Shown: in pieces, positions 8,808 to 17,156 of the stretch
Layout of the letters: every line of letters begins with the position of its first letter
How positions within the stretch are numbered: position 1 is the first letter of the stretch
Source: DATFES01 sp035457725
GTDB taxonomy: Bacteria > Pseudomonadota > Alphaproteobacteria > CACIAM-22H2
Length of the DNA: 51,251 bases
Assembly (NCBI GenBank): GCA_035457725.1
Contig: DATIBC010000025.1
Coordinates: 1 to 51,251 of the forward strand
Reading direction: 5' to 3'
Notes under the pieces: generated by a model
Database searches by the model: none
Told to the model about the DNA's origin: nothing
The model's input: the letters and a program-made list of their open reading frames with translations, nothing else
Program-made: the position numbers and the translations under genes

Positions 8808-10022
8808 ATGACGATCAAACGAACGCTCACCCTGGCCGCGGCGTTGGCGCTTGCCGCCGGCGCGGCGCAGGCCGAGATCTCCGACGGCGTAGTCAAGGTC
8901 GGCGTCATCAACGACCAGTCGAGCCTCTATGCCGATCTCGCCGGGCCGGGATCGGTGCTCGCCGCGCGCATGGCGGTGGAAGACTACAAGGCGGCGGAAA
9001 AGGGCCTCAAGATCGAGATCCTGTCCGCCGATCACCAGAACAAGGCCGACGTCGCCTCGAACATCGTCCGGCAATGGATCGAGCGCGACGGCGTCGATCT
9101 CATCCTCGACGTGCCCAACTCGTCGGTCGTGCTCGCGCTCAACAATCTGCTGCGCGACAAACGGGCGGGAATGATCGTCTCGACCGGCGCGACGTCCGAC
9201 CTCAGCGGCAAGGCGTGCTCGCCTAACAGCATCCACTGGACGTACGACACCTGGGCGCTCGCCAACGGTACCGGCAAGGCGATCGTCAAGACCGGCGGCG
9301 ACAGCTGGTTCTTCATCACCGCCGACTACGCCTTCGGCCACCAGCTCGAGGCCGATACCGCCGCGGTCGTGGAGGCGAACGGCGGCAAGGTGCTGGGCAA
9401 GGTTCGTGCTCCGCTCAACACCGCCGACTTTTCGTCATTCCTTCTCCAAGCGCAGTCGTCGAAGGCAAAAATCATCGGCCTCGCCAACGCCGGCGGCGAC
9501 ACGACCAACTCGATCAAGCAGGCCTCCGAGTTCGGAATTGTTCGCGGCGGCCAGAACCTCGCCGGGCTGCTCGTCTTCTTGACGGACGTGCACGCGCTCG
9601 GGCTCCAGGCGGCGCAGGGCCTGATCTTCACCGAGCCGTTCTACTGGGATCGTAACGACGAATCGCGCGCCTTCGCCAAGCGCTTCGCGCCGCGCAACCG
9701 CAACATCTATCCGACAATGGGCCATGCCGGCGTGTACTCGGCGCTGCTCCACTACATGAAGGCGGTCGAGGCGTCGAAATCGGATGACGCCAAGGTGGTC
9801 TTCCCGAAGATGAAGGAGATGCCGACCGACGACCCGCTGTTCGGCAAGGGCATGGTCCGCGCCGACGGCCGTAAGATCCACCCGATGTACCTGTTCGAGG
9901 TCAAGAAGCCTTCGGAGTCCAAGGGTGCGTGGGACTACTACAAGCTGCGTGCCACAATCCCGGCGGACGAAGCCTTCCGGCCGATCGACAAGGGCGACTG
10001 CCCGCTGGTCAAGAAAAGCTGA
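8808..10022 (+). CDS. ABC transporter substrate-binding protein (LivK-like, type I)
   Basis: A 404-residue periplasmic binding protein with a signal peptide (MTIKRTLTLAAALALAAGAA, cleavage near AQA-EI). The two-lobed Peripla_BP_6 fold is shown by VKVGVINDQSSLYADLAG at the start of the mature protein and by YAFGHQLEADTAAVVEANGG in the second lobe. The end contains YLFEVKKPSESKGAWDYYK, typical of a group of alphaproteobacterial proteins annotated as branched-chain amino acid or amide binding proteins. I chose the ATG at 8808 with GAAGGA just upstream. It sits between the ATPase and permease genes. Ligand specificity cannot be read from sequence. Confidence 0.92.
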   Translation: MTIKRTLTLAAALALAAGAAQAEISDGVVKVGVINDQSSLYADLAGPGSVLAARMAVEDYKAAEKGLKIEILSADHQNKADVASNIVRQWIERDGVDLILDVPNSSVVLALNNLLRDKRAGMIVSTGATSDLSGKACSPNSIHWTYDTWALANGTGKAIVKTGGDSWFFITADYAFGHQLEADTAAVVEANGGKVLGKVRAPLNTADFSSFLLQAQSSKAKIIGLANAGGDTTNSIKQASEFGIVRGGQNLAGLLVFLTDVHALGLQAAQGLIFTEPFYWDRNDESRAFAKRFAPRNRNIYPTMGHAGVYSALLHYMKAVEASKSDDAKVVFPKMKEMPTDDPLFGKGMVRADGRKIHPMYLFEVKKPSESKGAWDYYKLRATIPADEAFRPIDKGDCPLVKKS

Positions 10023-10039
10023 ACGACGCGCGACTCTCG

Positions 10040-10071
10040 CCGCCCCTCGCTTGATCCTTGGAGAGGGGCGG
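10040..10071 (+). promoter_or_regulatory. Intercistronic hairpin after the Liv binding-protein gene
   Basis: A 9-bp perfect stem pairs CCGCCCCTC (10040-10048) with GAGGGGCGG (10063-10071) around a 14-base loop, 17 bases after the binding-protein stop and before livH. No T-run follows. The position matches the hairpin in the TRAP operon at 5728-5755 and suggests differential expression of binding protein versus permease. Confidence 0.5.
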
Positions 10072-10096
10072 CCGAGGGCCCCGCTTCTGCCAGGCC

Positions 10097-10984
10097 ATGT
10101 TCGAACTTCTCGGCATACCGCCCCAGGCGTTGTTCGGTCAGCTGCTTCTCGGGCTGATCAATGGGTCGTTCTACGCGATGTTGAGCCTTGGACTAGCGGT
10201 CATTTTCGGCATGCTCAACATCATCAATTTCACTCATGGCGCGCAGTACATGATGGGCGCGTTCGGCGCCTATTTCATCCTGCAGTATCTCGGCCTTGGC
10301 TACTGGTGGTCGCTGATCCTGTCGCCGGTCGGCGTGGGTTTGACCGGCGTCGTCATCGAGCGGACGATGTTGAAGCATCTCTATAAGCTCGATCACCTTT
10401 ACGGGCTGCTGCTCACCTTCGGGCTGGCGCTGATCATCCAGGGTCTGTTCCGCAACGAGTTTGGCTCGTCGGGCCAGCCGTATGCCATTCCGGCCGAACT
10501 GCAAGGCGGACAGAACCTCGGCTTCATGTTCCTGCCGAATTACCGCGCCTGGGTCATCGTTGTGTCGCTCGCGGTGTGTCTCGCCACCTGGTACGTGGTC
10601 GAGCGCACCAAACTGGGGTCTTATCTCCGTGCGGCGACGGAAAATCCGACGTTGGTGCAGGCCTTCGGCATCAATGTTCCGCGCATGATCACGCTCACCT
10701 ATGGGCTTGGCGTCGGGCTCGCCGCGTTCGCCGGCGTGCTCGCCGCGCCGATCTACCAGGTCAATCCGCTGATGGGCGCCGATCTCATCATCGTCGTCTT
10801 TGCCGTCGTCGTCATCGGCGGCATGGGGTCGATCATGGGTTCGATCGTCACCGGTTTCGCCCTCGGCGTCATCGAGGGATTGACCAAGGTGTTTTACCCC
10901 GAGGCGTCCAACACCGTGATTTTCGTCATTATGGCGATCGTCCTGCTGCTCAAACCCGCCGGCTTTTTCGGACGGACGGCCTGA
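10097..10984 (+). CDS. livH: Liv-type ABC transporter permease LivH
   Basis: A 295-residue inner-membrane permease with about 8 hydrophobic segments. Typical LivH features are LINGSFYAMLSLGLAVIFGM near the start, NFTHGAQYMMGAFGAY, the EAA-like loop RAATENPTLVQAFGINVPR, and VIGGMGSIMGSIVTGF near the end. I chose the ATG at 10097 (MFELLGIPP) because the preceding open frame is not hydrophobic and AGG lies just upstream. LivM follows after one base. Confidence 0.93.
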   Translation: MFELLGIPPQALFGQLLLGLINGSFYAMLSLGLAVIFGMLNIINFTHGAQYMMGAFGAYFILQYLGLGYWWSLILSPVGVGLTGVVIERTMLKHLYKLDHLYGLLLTFGLALIIQGLFRNEFGSSGQPYAIPAELQGGQNLGFMFLPNYRAWVIVVSLAVCLATWYVVERTKLGSYLRAATENPTLVQAFGINVPRMITLTYGLGVGLAAFAGVLAAPIYQVNPLMGADLIIVVFAVVVIGGMGSIMGSIVTGFALGVIEGLTKVFYPEASNTVIFVIMAIVLLLKPAGFFGRTA

Positions 10985-10985
10985 C

Positions 10986-11954
10986 ATGGCCATCGCACAA
11001 GAATACGCGATCGGTCAGGCGCCCAGGGCGACGCTTCGCCACCACTACATCGCCTTCGCCATCATGGTGGCCTTCCTCGTCACGGCGCCGATGTACATTT
11101 ACACCGGCTTCCTGATGAAGGCGCTGTGCTTCGCGCTGTTCGCTTGCGCTTTCAATCTGTTGATCGGCTACGCCGGCTTGCTGTCGTTCGGCCATGCGAT
11201 GTTCCTCGGCGCTGCCGGCTATCTTTCGGCGCACTCGGCCAAGGTATGGGGCTTCCCGCCCGAACTCGCGATCCTCACCGGAACGGCGACCGCGGCTGCG
11301 CTGGGCTTTGTCTCCGGTCTGCTGGCGATTCGCCGCCAGGGCATCTATTTCGCCATGATCACCTTGGCGCTGGCGCAGATGATCTACTTTTTCTCGCTGC
11401 AGGCGAAGTTCACCGGCGGCGAGGACGGCATCCAGGGCGTGCCACGCGGGACCATGTTGGGCGTGCTCGACCTCAATCAAACGATGACGATCTATTTCGT
11501 CGTGCTGGCGATTTTCCTTGGCGGATTTCTGCTGATCTATCGCATCGTCCATTCGCCCTACGGCCAGGTGCTGAAGGCCATCCGCGAGAACGAGCCGCGG
11601 GCGGTGTCGCTCGGCTACCGCACCGACCAATACAAGCTCATCGCGTTCGTACTGTCGGCGGCGCTGTCGGGCCTCGCCGGCTCGACCAAAGCGATCGTCT
11701 TTCAGCTCGCCTCGCTCACCGACGTCCACTGGACGATGTCGGGCGAAGTGGTGTTGATGACGCTGGTCGGCGGGCTCGGAACGATCTTCGGTCCGGTGGT
11801 TGGGGCCTTCGTGATCATCGCGATGGAGACCTACTTGGCGCAGTTCGGCCAGTGGGTGACGATCATCCAGGGAGCGATTTTCGTGCTTTGCGTGCTCGCG
11901 TTTCGCCGCGGTGTCGTCGGCGAGCTGGCGCGGATCATCAAGAAGCCGCTGTAA
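10986..11954 (+). CDS. livM: Liv-type ABC transporter permease LivM
   Basis: A 322-residue inner-membrane permease, the partner of LivH. Seen: LLIGYAGLLSFGHAMFLGAAGY (shortened here by family knowledge to the GYAGLLSFGHA core), the cytoplasmic loop VLKAIRENEPRAVSLGY, and LVGGLGTIFGPVVGAF. About 9-10 hydrophobic segments. It starts one base after livH and closes the transporter operon; the next gene (degenerate cyclase) begins 76 bases later. Confidence 0.93.
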   Translation: MAIAQEYAIGQAPRATLRHHYIAFAIMVAFLVTAPMYIYTGFLMKALCFALFACAFNLLIGYAGLLSFGHAMFLGAAGYLSAHSAKVWGFPPELAILTGTATAAALGFVSGLLAIRRQGIYFAMITLALAQMIYFFSLQAKFTGGEDGIQGVPRGTMLGVLDLNQTMTIYFVVLAIFLGGFLLIYRIVHSPYGQVLKAIRENEPRAVSLGYRTDQYKLIAFVLSAALSGLAGSTKAIVFQLASLTDVHWTMSGEVVLMTLVGGLGTIFGPVVGAFVIIAMETYLAQFGQWVTIIQGAIFVLCVLAFRRGVVGELARIIKKPL

Positions 11955-12030
11955 TCCGTTTCATGGCCTGCGCCGGTAGCGCAGGGCGTCGCCGCCATGC
12001 GATAATCGCCCGTTTCGTGGGAGGTCCCGC

Positions 12031-12648
12031 GTGACCGACGAGCGCGAAGAGCGCCGGCTGGCGGCGATCGTGGCGGCCGAGCTGATCGGCCTGCGCCCGC
12101 TCATCGGCGCCGATGGCGAGGAAGCCCGGCAAGCGTTCGATACGCATCGCTGCGAGCTTGTCGAGCCCGCTATCGCCGCGCACCTCGGACGTACGCTCGC
12201 GATCGCCGACCGCAGCTGGTTGATCGAGTTCACCGACGCCACGGCGGCGGTCGCGTGCGCGCTGGCCATTCAGCACGGCATGAGCGAGCGCAACGCCGGC
12301 GTATCGCCAGCGCGTCGAACGCAGTTTTGCATCGGCGTCGATTCCGACGACGCCGATACCGCTCGCCGCCTGCGGGCTTTGGCCGCGCCCGGAGCTATTT
12401 GCGTGTCGCAGGCCGTCCGGGACCACGTCAACAACAGGCTCCCGGTCGCCTTCGAAGACTTGGGGGAACGTAAGTTCGCGGGCGGCGTGCGCGCCCATAG
12501 GGTGATCTGGAGCCTGGCGGCGAGCGCGCCGATGCCGCTAGCGCGCCGCGGCCTTGCGGCGCGTCGACGGACATCGCGCGAACTGGCTGGCGCCGGTGCC
12601 ACCTTGCTGCTCGTCGGACTCACGTTGCTCGCTTATCTCCACGCCTGA
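12031..12648 (+). CDS. Degenerate class III adenylate/guanylate cyclase-like protein with a C-terminal membrane anchor
   Basis: A 205-residue protein aligned by eye to the class III cyclase domain common in alphaproteobacteria (AADVVGYSR... TTGDGLLVEF... GDGVNVAARLE). Here the first metal Asp region reads AAELIGLRP, the second reads ADRSWLIEF with the Gly-Asp missing, and the segment carrying Asn and Arg is cut to DSDDADTARRLRALA, about 20 residues shorter. The rest (AAPGAICVSQAVRDHV, AFEDLGERKF) is well kept. A hydrophobic C terminus (ATLLLVGLTLLAYLHA) could anchor it. The protein is therefore probably catalytically dead. GTG start at 12031 with GGGAGG 7 bases upstream. Confidence 0.75.
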   Translation: MTDEREERRLAAIVAAELIGLRPLIGADGEEARQAFDTHRCELVEPAIAAHLGRTLAIADRSWLIEFTDATAAVACALAIQHGMSERNAGVSPARRTQFCIGVDSDDADTARRLRALAAPGAICVSQAVRDHVNNRLPVAFEDLGERKFAGGVRAHRVIWSLAASAPMPLARRGLAARRRTSRELAGAGATLLLVGLTLLAYLHA

Positions 12649-12704
12649 CGGCCGCGAAACATTTCGTGGCGAATCGCCGCCACGCCAATCGCGCCGCACG
12701 CGCG

Positions 12705-13856
12705 TCAGCCGAGGGTGAATTCGAGCGGCGCCGCGGACAGCGTGCGCGAGCCGGACCCGGTCACTTCCGAGGTGCGCCCCAATGTCATCGCTAGGCCGTT
12801 GGTTGCGTCGAAGATGATGATGTGGATGAAGAAGATGTTGCCCGGCGCGGCGACGTAGCGGTTGCCGCGATAGAACATCGGCCAATCCATCCAGTTGGGC
12901 GCGAATGTCGTGCCCAGCGAGTAGCCGCAGGCGTTGAGGCGATGGTCGCGATGGCCGGCCGCGTCGAGCACGCGCGCGTGGGCGTCGAAGACTTCGCCGA
13001 TCGGCCGTCCGGGCGCGAGCGCCGCCTCCGCCGCGAACAGCGCTTCCTTCGCCGCTTTGTGCATCTCGACCAAGGACGGGTCGGCCTTGCCGATTGCGAG
13101 CGTGCGCATGAAGCAGCAATGGTAGTGGCGATACGCCGCGGCGAATTCGAGGGTGAGCTGGTCTTGCGCCGACAGCCGGCGGCGTCCGCTGTGATAGCGG
13201 CACAGCAAGGCATCTGGACCCGAGCCGATGATCTGCTCGTTCGCCGGATCGTCGCCGTCGCCGCGGTAGACCGCTCCCTGCATCGCCGCGAGGATATCGC
13301 CCTCGAACGCGCCGGGGCGCGCCGAATGCCGCGCTTCTTCGAGCGCCGCGTCGGCGAGCGCGGCGGCTTTGCGGACGTACGCCAACTCTGCCGGGCTTTT
13401 CACCACGCGCAGGCGGCTCACGAGATCGGAGGCGTCGACTAGCGTCGCGACGCCGTCGAGCGCGGCCGCCAGACGCTGCCCATTGCGCGCGGTGAGACCG
13501 TAGGCCTCCCACTCGACGCCGAGCTTTTTGCCGCGACAGCTTTGCGCCACCAGGATATCGCGCAGCGTCTCGGCTGGCTTCGCGTCCGGTTCATCGGCCC
13601 AGATGCGCACGTCGTCGATGATCGACGTGTGCTTCGCCTGTAGACGGTCGGGCGCGCGGGTGAGCAGGGTCATTCGCCCGTCGATGCCGAGATACAGGCA
13701 CTGAAAAAAGACGTAGCCGAACGTGTCGTACCCGGAGAGATAGTACATGCTCTCCTGCCGGAACATCAGTAGGCCATCGAGCCCCGCTTGCTGCATCGCC
13801 GCGATCGCCATTGCTTGGCGCTGAGCGAACTCCTCCCTGGTGAAATGCAACGCCAC
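12705..13856 (-). CDS. M24 family (creatinase/Xaa-Pro peptidase-like) protein without the usual metal ligands
   Basis: A 383-residue protein with the two-domain layout of the M24 family: an N-terminal creatinase domain (GLDGLLMFRQESMYYLSGYD) and a C-terminal pita-bread domain (LRVVKSPAELAYVRKAAALA). The five metal ligands of true aminopeptidases (D, D, H, E, E) are not evident: the usual Asp region reads LTLEFAAAYRHYHCCFMRT, the His region reads CGYSLGTTF, and the last Glu region reads GRTSEVTGSG. This fits a metal-independent hydrolase such as creatinase or an ectoine-hydrolase-type enzyme. I chose the GTG at 13856, with CGGAGG 5 bases upstream, over a longer Arg-rich open frame. Confidence 0.82.
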   Translation of the reverse strand: MALHFTREEFAQRQAMAIAAMQQAGLDGLLMFRQESMYYLSGYDTFGYVFFQCLYLGIDGRMTLLTRAPDRLQAKHTSIIDDVRIWADEPDAKPAETLRDILVAQSCRGKKLGVEWEAYGLTARNGQRLAAALDGVATLVDASDLVSRLRVVKSPAELAYVRKAAALADAALEEARHSARPGAFEGDILAAMQGAVYRGDGDDPANEQIIGSGPDALLCRYHSGRRRLSAQDQLTLEFAAAYRHYHCCFMRTLAIGKADPSLVEMHKAAKEALFAAEAALAPGRPIGEVFDAHARVLDAAGHRDHRLNACGYSLGTTFAPNWMDWPMFYRGNRYVAAPGNIFFIHIIIFDATNGLAMTLGRTSEVTGSGSRTLSAAPLEFTLG

Positions 13857-14182
13857 TCGATCCTCCGTTAGAGTTCGATCCCTTCGAATCTGATCATCTC
13901 TCGCGTCCTCGCGGTTCGTCCCTCGACTCGCACGCCCATCCGCATGATGCCGAGCCTCCGCATCCTGAGCGGCCCGCCTCTCCTTCGCCAGGCTCACGAT
14001 GCGGCCGGCCGTCGAAGGACGAAACATCGAGGCTGGGCGCGCGGCTCAAGATGAGGGCTTGTCTTTGGCCGCGCCCTCGATTCGTCGAAGGGCGAGACAA
14101 GACATCGGCGATTTCACCGCCGCCGAGCGCGCTCGGGAGGGTAATTCCTGCGAATTGGGTTGGATGCCGCCCACGTCCGTGA
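13857..14182. other. Intergenic region with degenerate repeat remnants
   Basis: A 326-base gap. The stretch 13914-13957 closely resembles 21222-21261 in another gap: both contain CGACTCGC, then GCCCATCC, then CATG and CCGAGCC. Around 13995-14100 there are further degenerate copies of the CCTTCG/GTCGAAGG type arms found in the dispersed palindromic element. The open frame at 13894-14217 (minus) spans this repeat material and does not look like a gene. Confidence 0.45.
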
Positions 14183-14362
14183 TCAGTCGCGATCGATCTT
14201 CTTGCCTTCGTGCTCACGCGCCGCGCGTTCCGCCTCGGTCAATTCGCGCCGCCTCTCGGACAAACTGCGCCCGAAGCGGGCGCGATTGGCCGCCGCCTCG
14301 TGTTCTCTCTCTTCCTTTGCCTTACGCTTACGCATCGCGCGTAGGTTGATGACCTCCGCCAT
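14183..14362 (-). CDS. DUF4169 family protein, 59 aa
   Basis: A small, highly charged protein beginning MAEVINLRAMRKRKAKEE, with the family core AANRARFGRS followed by an Arg/Glu-rich tail ending in KKIDRD. This is the pattern of DUF4169, a short alphaproteobacterial family of unknown function, normally 55-65 residues; it looks like a single basic helix and is probably cytosolic. The ATG at 14362 is 9 bases after the stop of the upstream solute-binding protein, so the two are probably one transcript. Assigned by translating the minus strand directly. Confidence 0.85.
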   Translation of the reverse strand: MAEVINLRAMRKRKAKEEREHEAAANRARFGRSLSERRRELTEAERAAREHEGKKIDRD

Positions 14363-14371
14363 CGGCGCACC

Positions 14372-15421
14372 TCAACGCTTCTCGGACTTGCCGTCGTAGC
14401 GCTTCTGCCATTCGGCCAGAATTCGGTCGCGATTGTCCGATGCCCACTTTAGGTCGTTGCGAATCATCGTTCGCTCGACTCCCTCGGGATATCCGGCAAT
14501 CGGCGACTTTATGCCATCGATCGCGATCAGTCCGAGATACCGGCTATATAGCTCGTTGGCCTTGCGGCTCGCCGACCAATCGGCCAGTCGCTTCGCCGCA
14601 TCGATGTTCTTCGTACCCTTCAGCACCGCGGCGGCGTCCATATCCCAGCCCGCCCCCTCGTCCAACAGCACGACATCGACCGGCGCGCCGCGTTGGCGCG
14701 CCACCGCTCCGGCGAGATCGTAAGCGATGCCGACGGCGAACTCCCCGGCCGCCGCCATCCGGCACGGCTTCGATCCGGAGTGGACGTACATCGCCATGTT
14801 CTCGTGCAGCCGATCCATCAGGTGCCAACCGTCGGCCTCGCCGAAGAGCTGCAGCCATGCCGCGACGTGAAAATATCCCGTGCCGGACGAAGCGGGATTC
14901 GGCATCACCAGATGGCCGCGAAAAACCGGATCGGCGAGATCCGACCAGCGCCGCGGTTTCGGAAGGCCGAGACGCGCCGCCTCGGCGGTGTTGAAGCACA
15001 GTGCGCCTACCCAAGCGTCCATGCCGACCCAACGCGGCGGATCGCGCGGGTCACGAAAATGCGGCTTGATCGCGGCAAGTCCTCGGGGCGCGTACGCGAG
15101 CAAGAGATCGTGCCGGTCGAGCAACAGCATCGAGGTGACGGCAAGACCCCAAATCGCATCGCCTTGCGGGCGGTCCCGCTCGGCGATCAGCCGGGCGGTC
15201 AGAACGCCCGTCGAATCGCGGATAAGCGCGATCTCGATATCGGGGTTGTCCGCCTCGAACGCTTGCTTATAGGCGCCGATGTGGTCGGGCTCCAGCGTCG
15301 AATAGACGACGAGCCGCGTCTTCGCCAGCGCGCTCGCGCCATGGCCGAGGCCCAGCAAGAGCGCAAGAAGGCTCCACAAGCAGCGGATCGGGCGTCGTCG
15401 GTGAAACGTTGATGCAGACAT
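14372..15421 (-). CDS. Extracellular solute-binding protein (Fe3+/2-aminoethylphosphonate type), orphan
   Basis: A 349-residue periplasmic binding protein with a signal peptide (basic start, hydrophobic SLLALLLGLGHGASA, cleavage near ALA-KT). The mature start TRLVVYSTLEPDHIGAYKQAF and the segments GDAIWGLA, MPNPASSGTGYFHVAAW and GIAYDLAG are typical of the SBP_bac_6 group, which binds ferric iron, 2-aminoethylphosphonate or related ligands. No permease or ATPase gene is next to it; only DUF4169 follows. It may serve a transporter encoded elsewhere. I chose the ATG at 15421; a start at 15469 is possible but would add a non-signal extension. Confidence 0.85.
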   Translation of the reverse strand: MSASTFHRRRPIRCLWSLLALLLGLGHGASALAKTRLVVYSTLEPDHIGAYKQAFEADNPDIEIALIRDSTGVLTARLIAERDRPQGDAIWGLAVTSMLLLDRHDLLLAYAPRGLAAIKPHFRDPRDPPRWVGMDAWVGALCFNTAEAARLGLPKPRRWSDLADPVFRGHLVMPNPASSGTGYFHVAAWLQLFGEADGWHLMDRLHENMAMYVHSGSKPCRMAAAGEFAVGIAYDLAGAVARQRGAPVDVVLLDEGAGWDMDAAAVLKGTKNIDAAKRLADWSASRKANELYSRYLGLIAIDGIKSPIAGYPEGVERTMIRNDLKWASDNRDRILAEWQKRYDGKSEKR

Positions 15422-15517
15422 CTTCGATCGACCAGGATCTAACGGCGGCCAAACGGCATCTTGGATCATGCGGCGCGGCGAAGCGACTCACGTTCGAGCG
15501 AGTTCATGCAATCATTG

Positions 15518-17092
15518 TCAGGAGACATCCATCGACGTGCGACTTTGCTCGCGCATGAATTGCGGCAGATAGAACGGGCCAAGCCCGCCCTTGTTGGTTA
15601 CGCCCGACCCCTTCCAACCGCAAAACGTCTGGATACCTGGCCACGCACCGGTCGTCGCTCCGGAACGGCGGTTGGCATACAGCACGCCGGCCGCGGCGTT
15701 CTCGAAAAAGAAGTCCAGCTCCTTGGAATCCGTCGTATAGACGCCGGCGGTCAATCCGTACAAGACCTCGTTGCCCAATCCGATCGCCTCCGCCAACCCG
15801 GGGCTCGGCAACACGACGAGAAACGGCAGAAACAATTCCTCGCCGGCGAGCGCATGTCGATCGGGGAGCCCAGCGACAATGGTCGGCTCGACGTACTGCC
15901 CGTGATCGTACAGGTCGCCCGTGAGCCGCGTTCCGCCGTGTACGATCCGGCCATCTTTTACCGCCATGGCGGCCGCGCTCGCGAACCGAGCGCCTGCCTC
16001 GGCATCGATGACCGGGCCCATATAGATGTCGCGCGCCTCCGGATTGCCGACGCGCAGCCGCGCCGTCTTGTCGCGCAGCAGGTGCAGGAATTCCTGATGC
16101 ACCGACTTTTCGACATAGACGACCGAGCAGGCGCTGCATTTCTGTCCCTGCAGTCCGAAGGCCGAGCGCATGACGCCCTCGGTCGCGACATCGAGATCGG
16201 CTTTTGCCGTGACATAGGCCGGGTTCTTGCCGCCCATCTCGACGACGACCGGCCGCGCGAAGCGTCCGGCGGCGAATTTGCGGTAAATCTCCATGCCGAC
16301 GACGTGGCTGCCGGTGAACGCGACGCCATCGAGCCCCGGGTGATCGACGAGAAGCCGGCCCGCGTCCTCGCCGCAAACGAGATTTACCACGCCTGGCGGC
16401 AACCCGGCCTCGATGAGCGCTTCGGCCAGCAGGCTCCCGGTCAGTCCGGCCTGCGGGCTCGGTTTGTAAATCACGGTGTTGCCGGCGAGCAGCGCCGCGG
16501 TGATCATGTTGACCGACAGTGCCAGCGGGAAATTGAACGGCGCGATGACCGCGAAGACGCCGACGGGGCGCAAGCGCAGCGACGTCGTCTCGTTGGCGAA
16601 TGCGCGCGCCATGTCGCGTGCAAAGCCGTTGTTCCGCTCCATCTCGTCGCAATAATAGGTGATGAGATCGCGCGCCTCCTCCGCCTCGCCGATCGCCTCG
16701 AGCCGCGACTTGCCGACATCGAGAAGGCAGGCGATGCCGAGATCGTACTTGCGGCGTGCAAGCACGTCGGCGGCGCGGCGCATCGTCTGGACGCGCTCCT
16801 GCCAACGCAGGCGCGACCAGGCGGGAAACGCGGCCTTGGCGGCCTGCACGGCGCGCGCGACGGCGGCAGGCGAAGCGGCGACGAATTCGCCGAGCGTGAC
16901 CCGATCGTCGATCGGACACGGCGCCTTGTAACGTCGTCCGTCGTCGTCCGGACGGCCGCCGATGACGTTGGGCCAGCTTCGGCCGAGCGTCCGCTTGAAC
17001 GTCGGAATGGCCGTATCGAGCATGTCGTGAAGCGGCGTGAAATCGACGCCGATATTCGAGTATGTGACCCGCGGAAGGTTTTCGTGCGGCAT
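15518..17092 (-). CDS. L-glutamate gamma-semialdehyde dehydrogenase (1-pyrroline-5-carboxylate dehydrogenase) family
   Basis: A 524-residue aldehyde dehydrogenase. Seen: APFNFP (184-189), FTGS (259-262), general base Glu285 in VVEMGGKNP, and nucleophile Cys319 in GLQGQKCSACS. The length and the GQKCSA context fit the PruA/RocA branch, which oxidises glutamate semialdehyde from proline or ornithine to glutamate with NAD. It is a single-domain enzyme; no proline dehydrogenase domain is fused or adjacent. The start at 17092 gives MPHENLPRVTYSN, a plausible N terminus. Confidence 0.9.
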   Translation of the reverse strand: MPHENLPRVTYSNIGVDFTPLHDMLDTAIPTFKRTLGRSWPNVIGGRPDDDGRRYKAPCPIDDRVTLGEFVAASPAAVARAVQAAKAAFPAWSRLRWQERVQTMRRAADVLARRKYDLGIACLLDVGKSRLEAIGEAEEARDLITYYCDEMERNNGFARDMARAFANETTSLRLRPVGVFAVIAPFNFPLALSVNMITAALLAGNTVIYKPSPQAGLTGSLLAEALIEAGLPPGVVNLVCGEDAGRLLVDHPGLDGVAFTGSHVVGMEIYRKFAAGRFARPVVVEMGGKNPAYVTAKADLDVATEGVMRSAFGLQGQKCSACSVVYVEKSVHQEFLHLLRDKTARLRVGNPEARDIYMGPVIDAEAGARFASAAAMAVKDGRIVHGGTRLTGDLYDHGQYVEPTIVAGLPDRHALAGEELFLPFLVVLPSPGLAEAIGLGNEVLYGLTAGVYTTDSKELDFFFENAAAGVLYANRRSGATTGAWPGIQTFCGWKGSGVTNKGGLGPFYLPQFMREQSRTSMDVS

Positions 17093-17156
17093 CGATGCAG
17101 CGTCCCTTTACACGTCTCGGTCGGATGACCGGCGCAACAGGCGGTTCGGAGCAGCT

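Noticed and set aside
13894..14217. 107-residue minus-strand open frame
   Set aside because: Covers repeat-like sequence and overlaps the DUF4169 gene in another frame.
15461..17128. 555-residue plus-strand open frame
   Set aside because: Antisense to the aldehyde dehydrogenase, whose catalytic motifs are intact.
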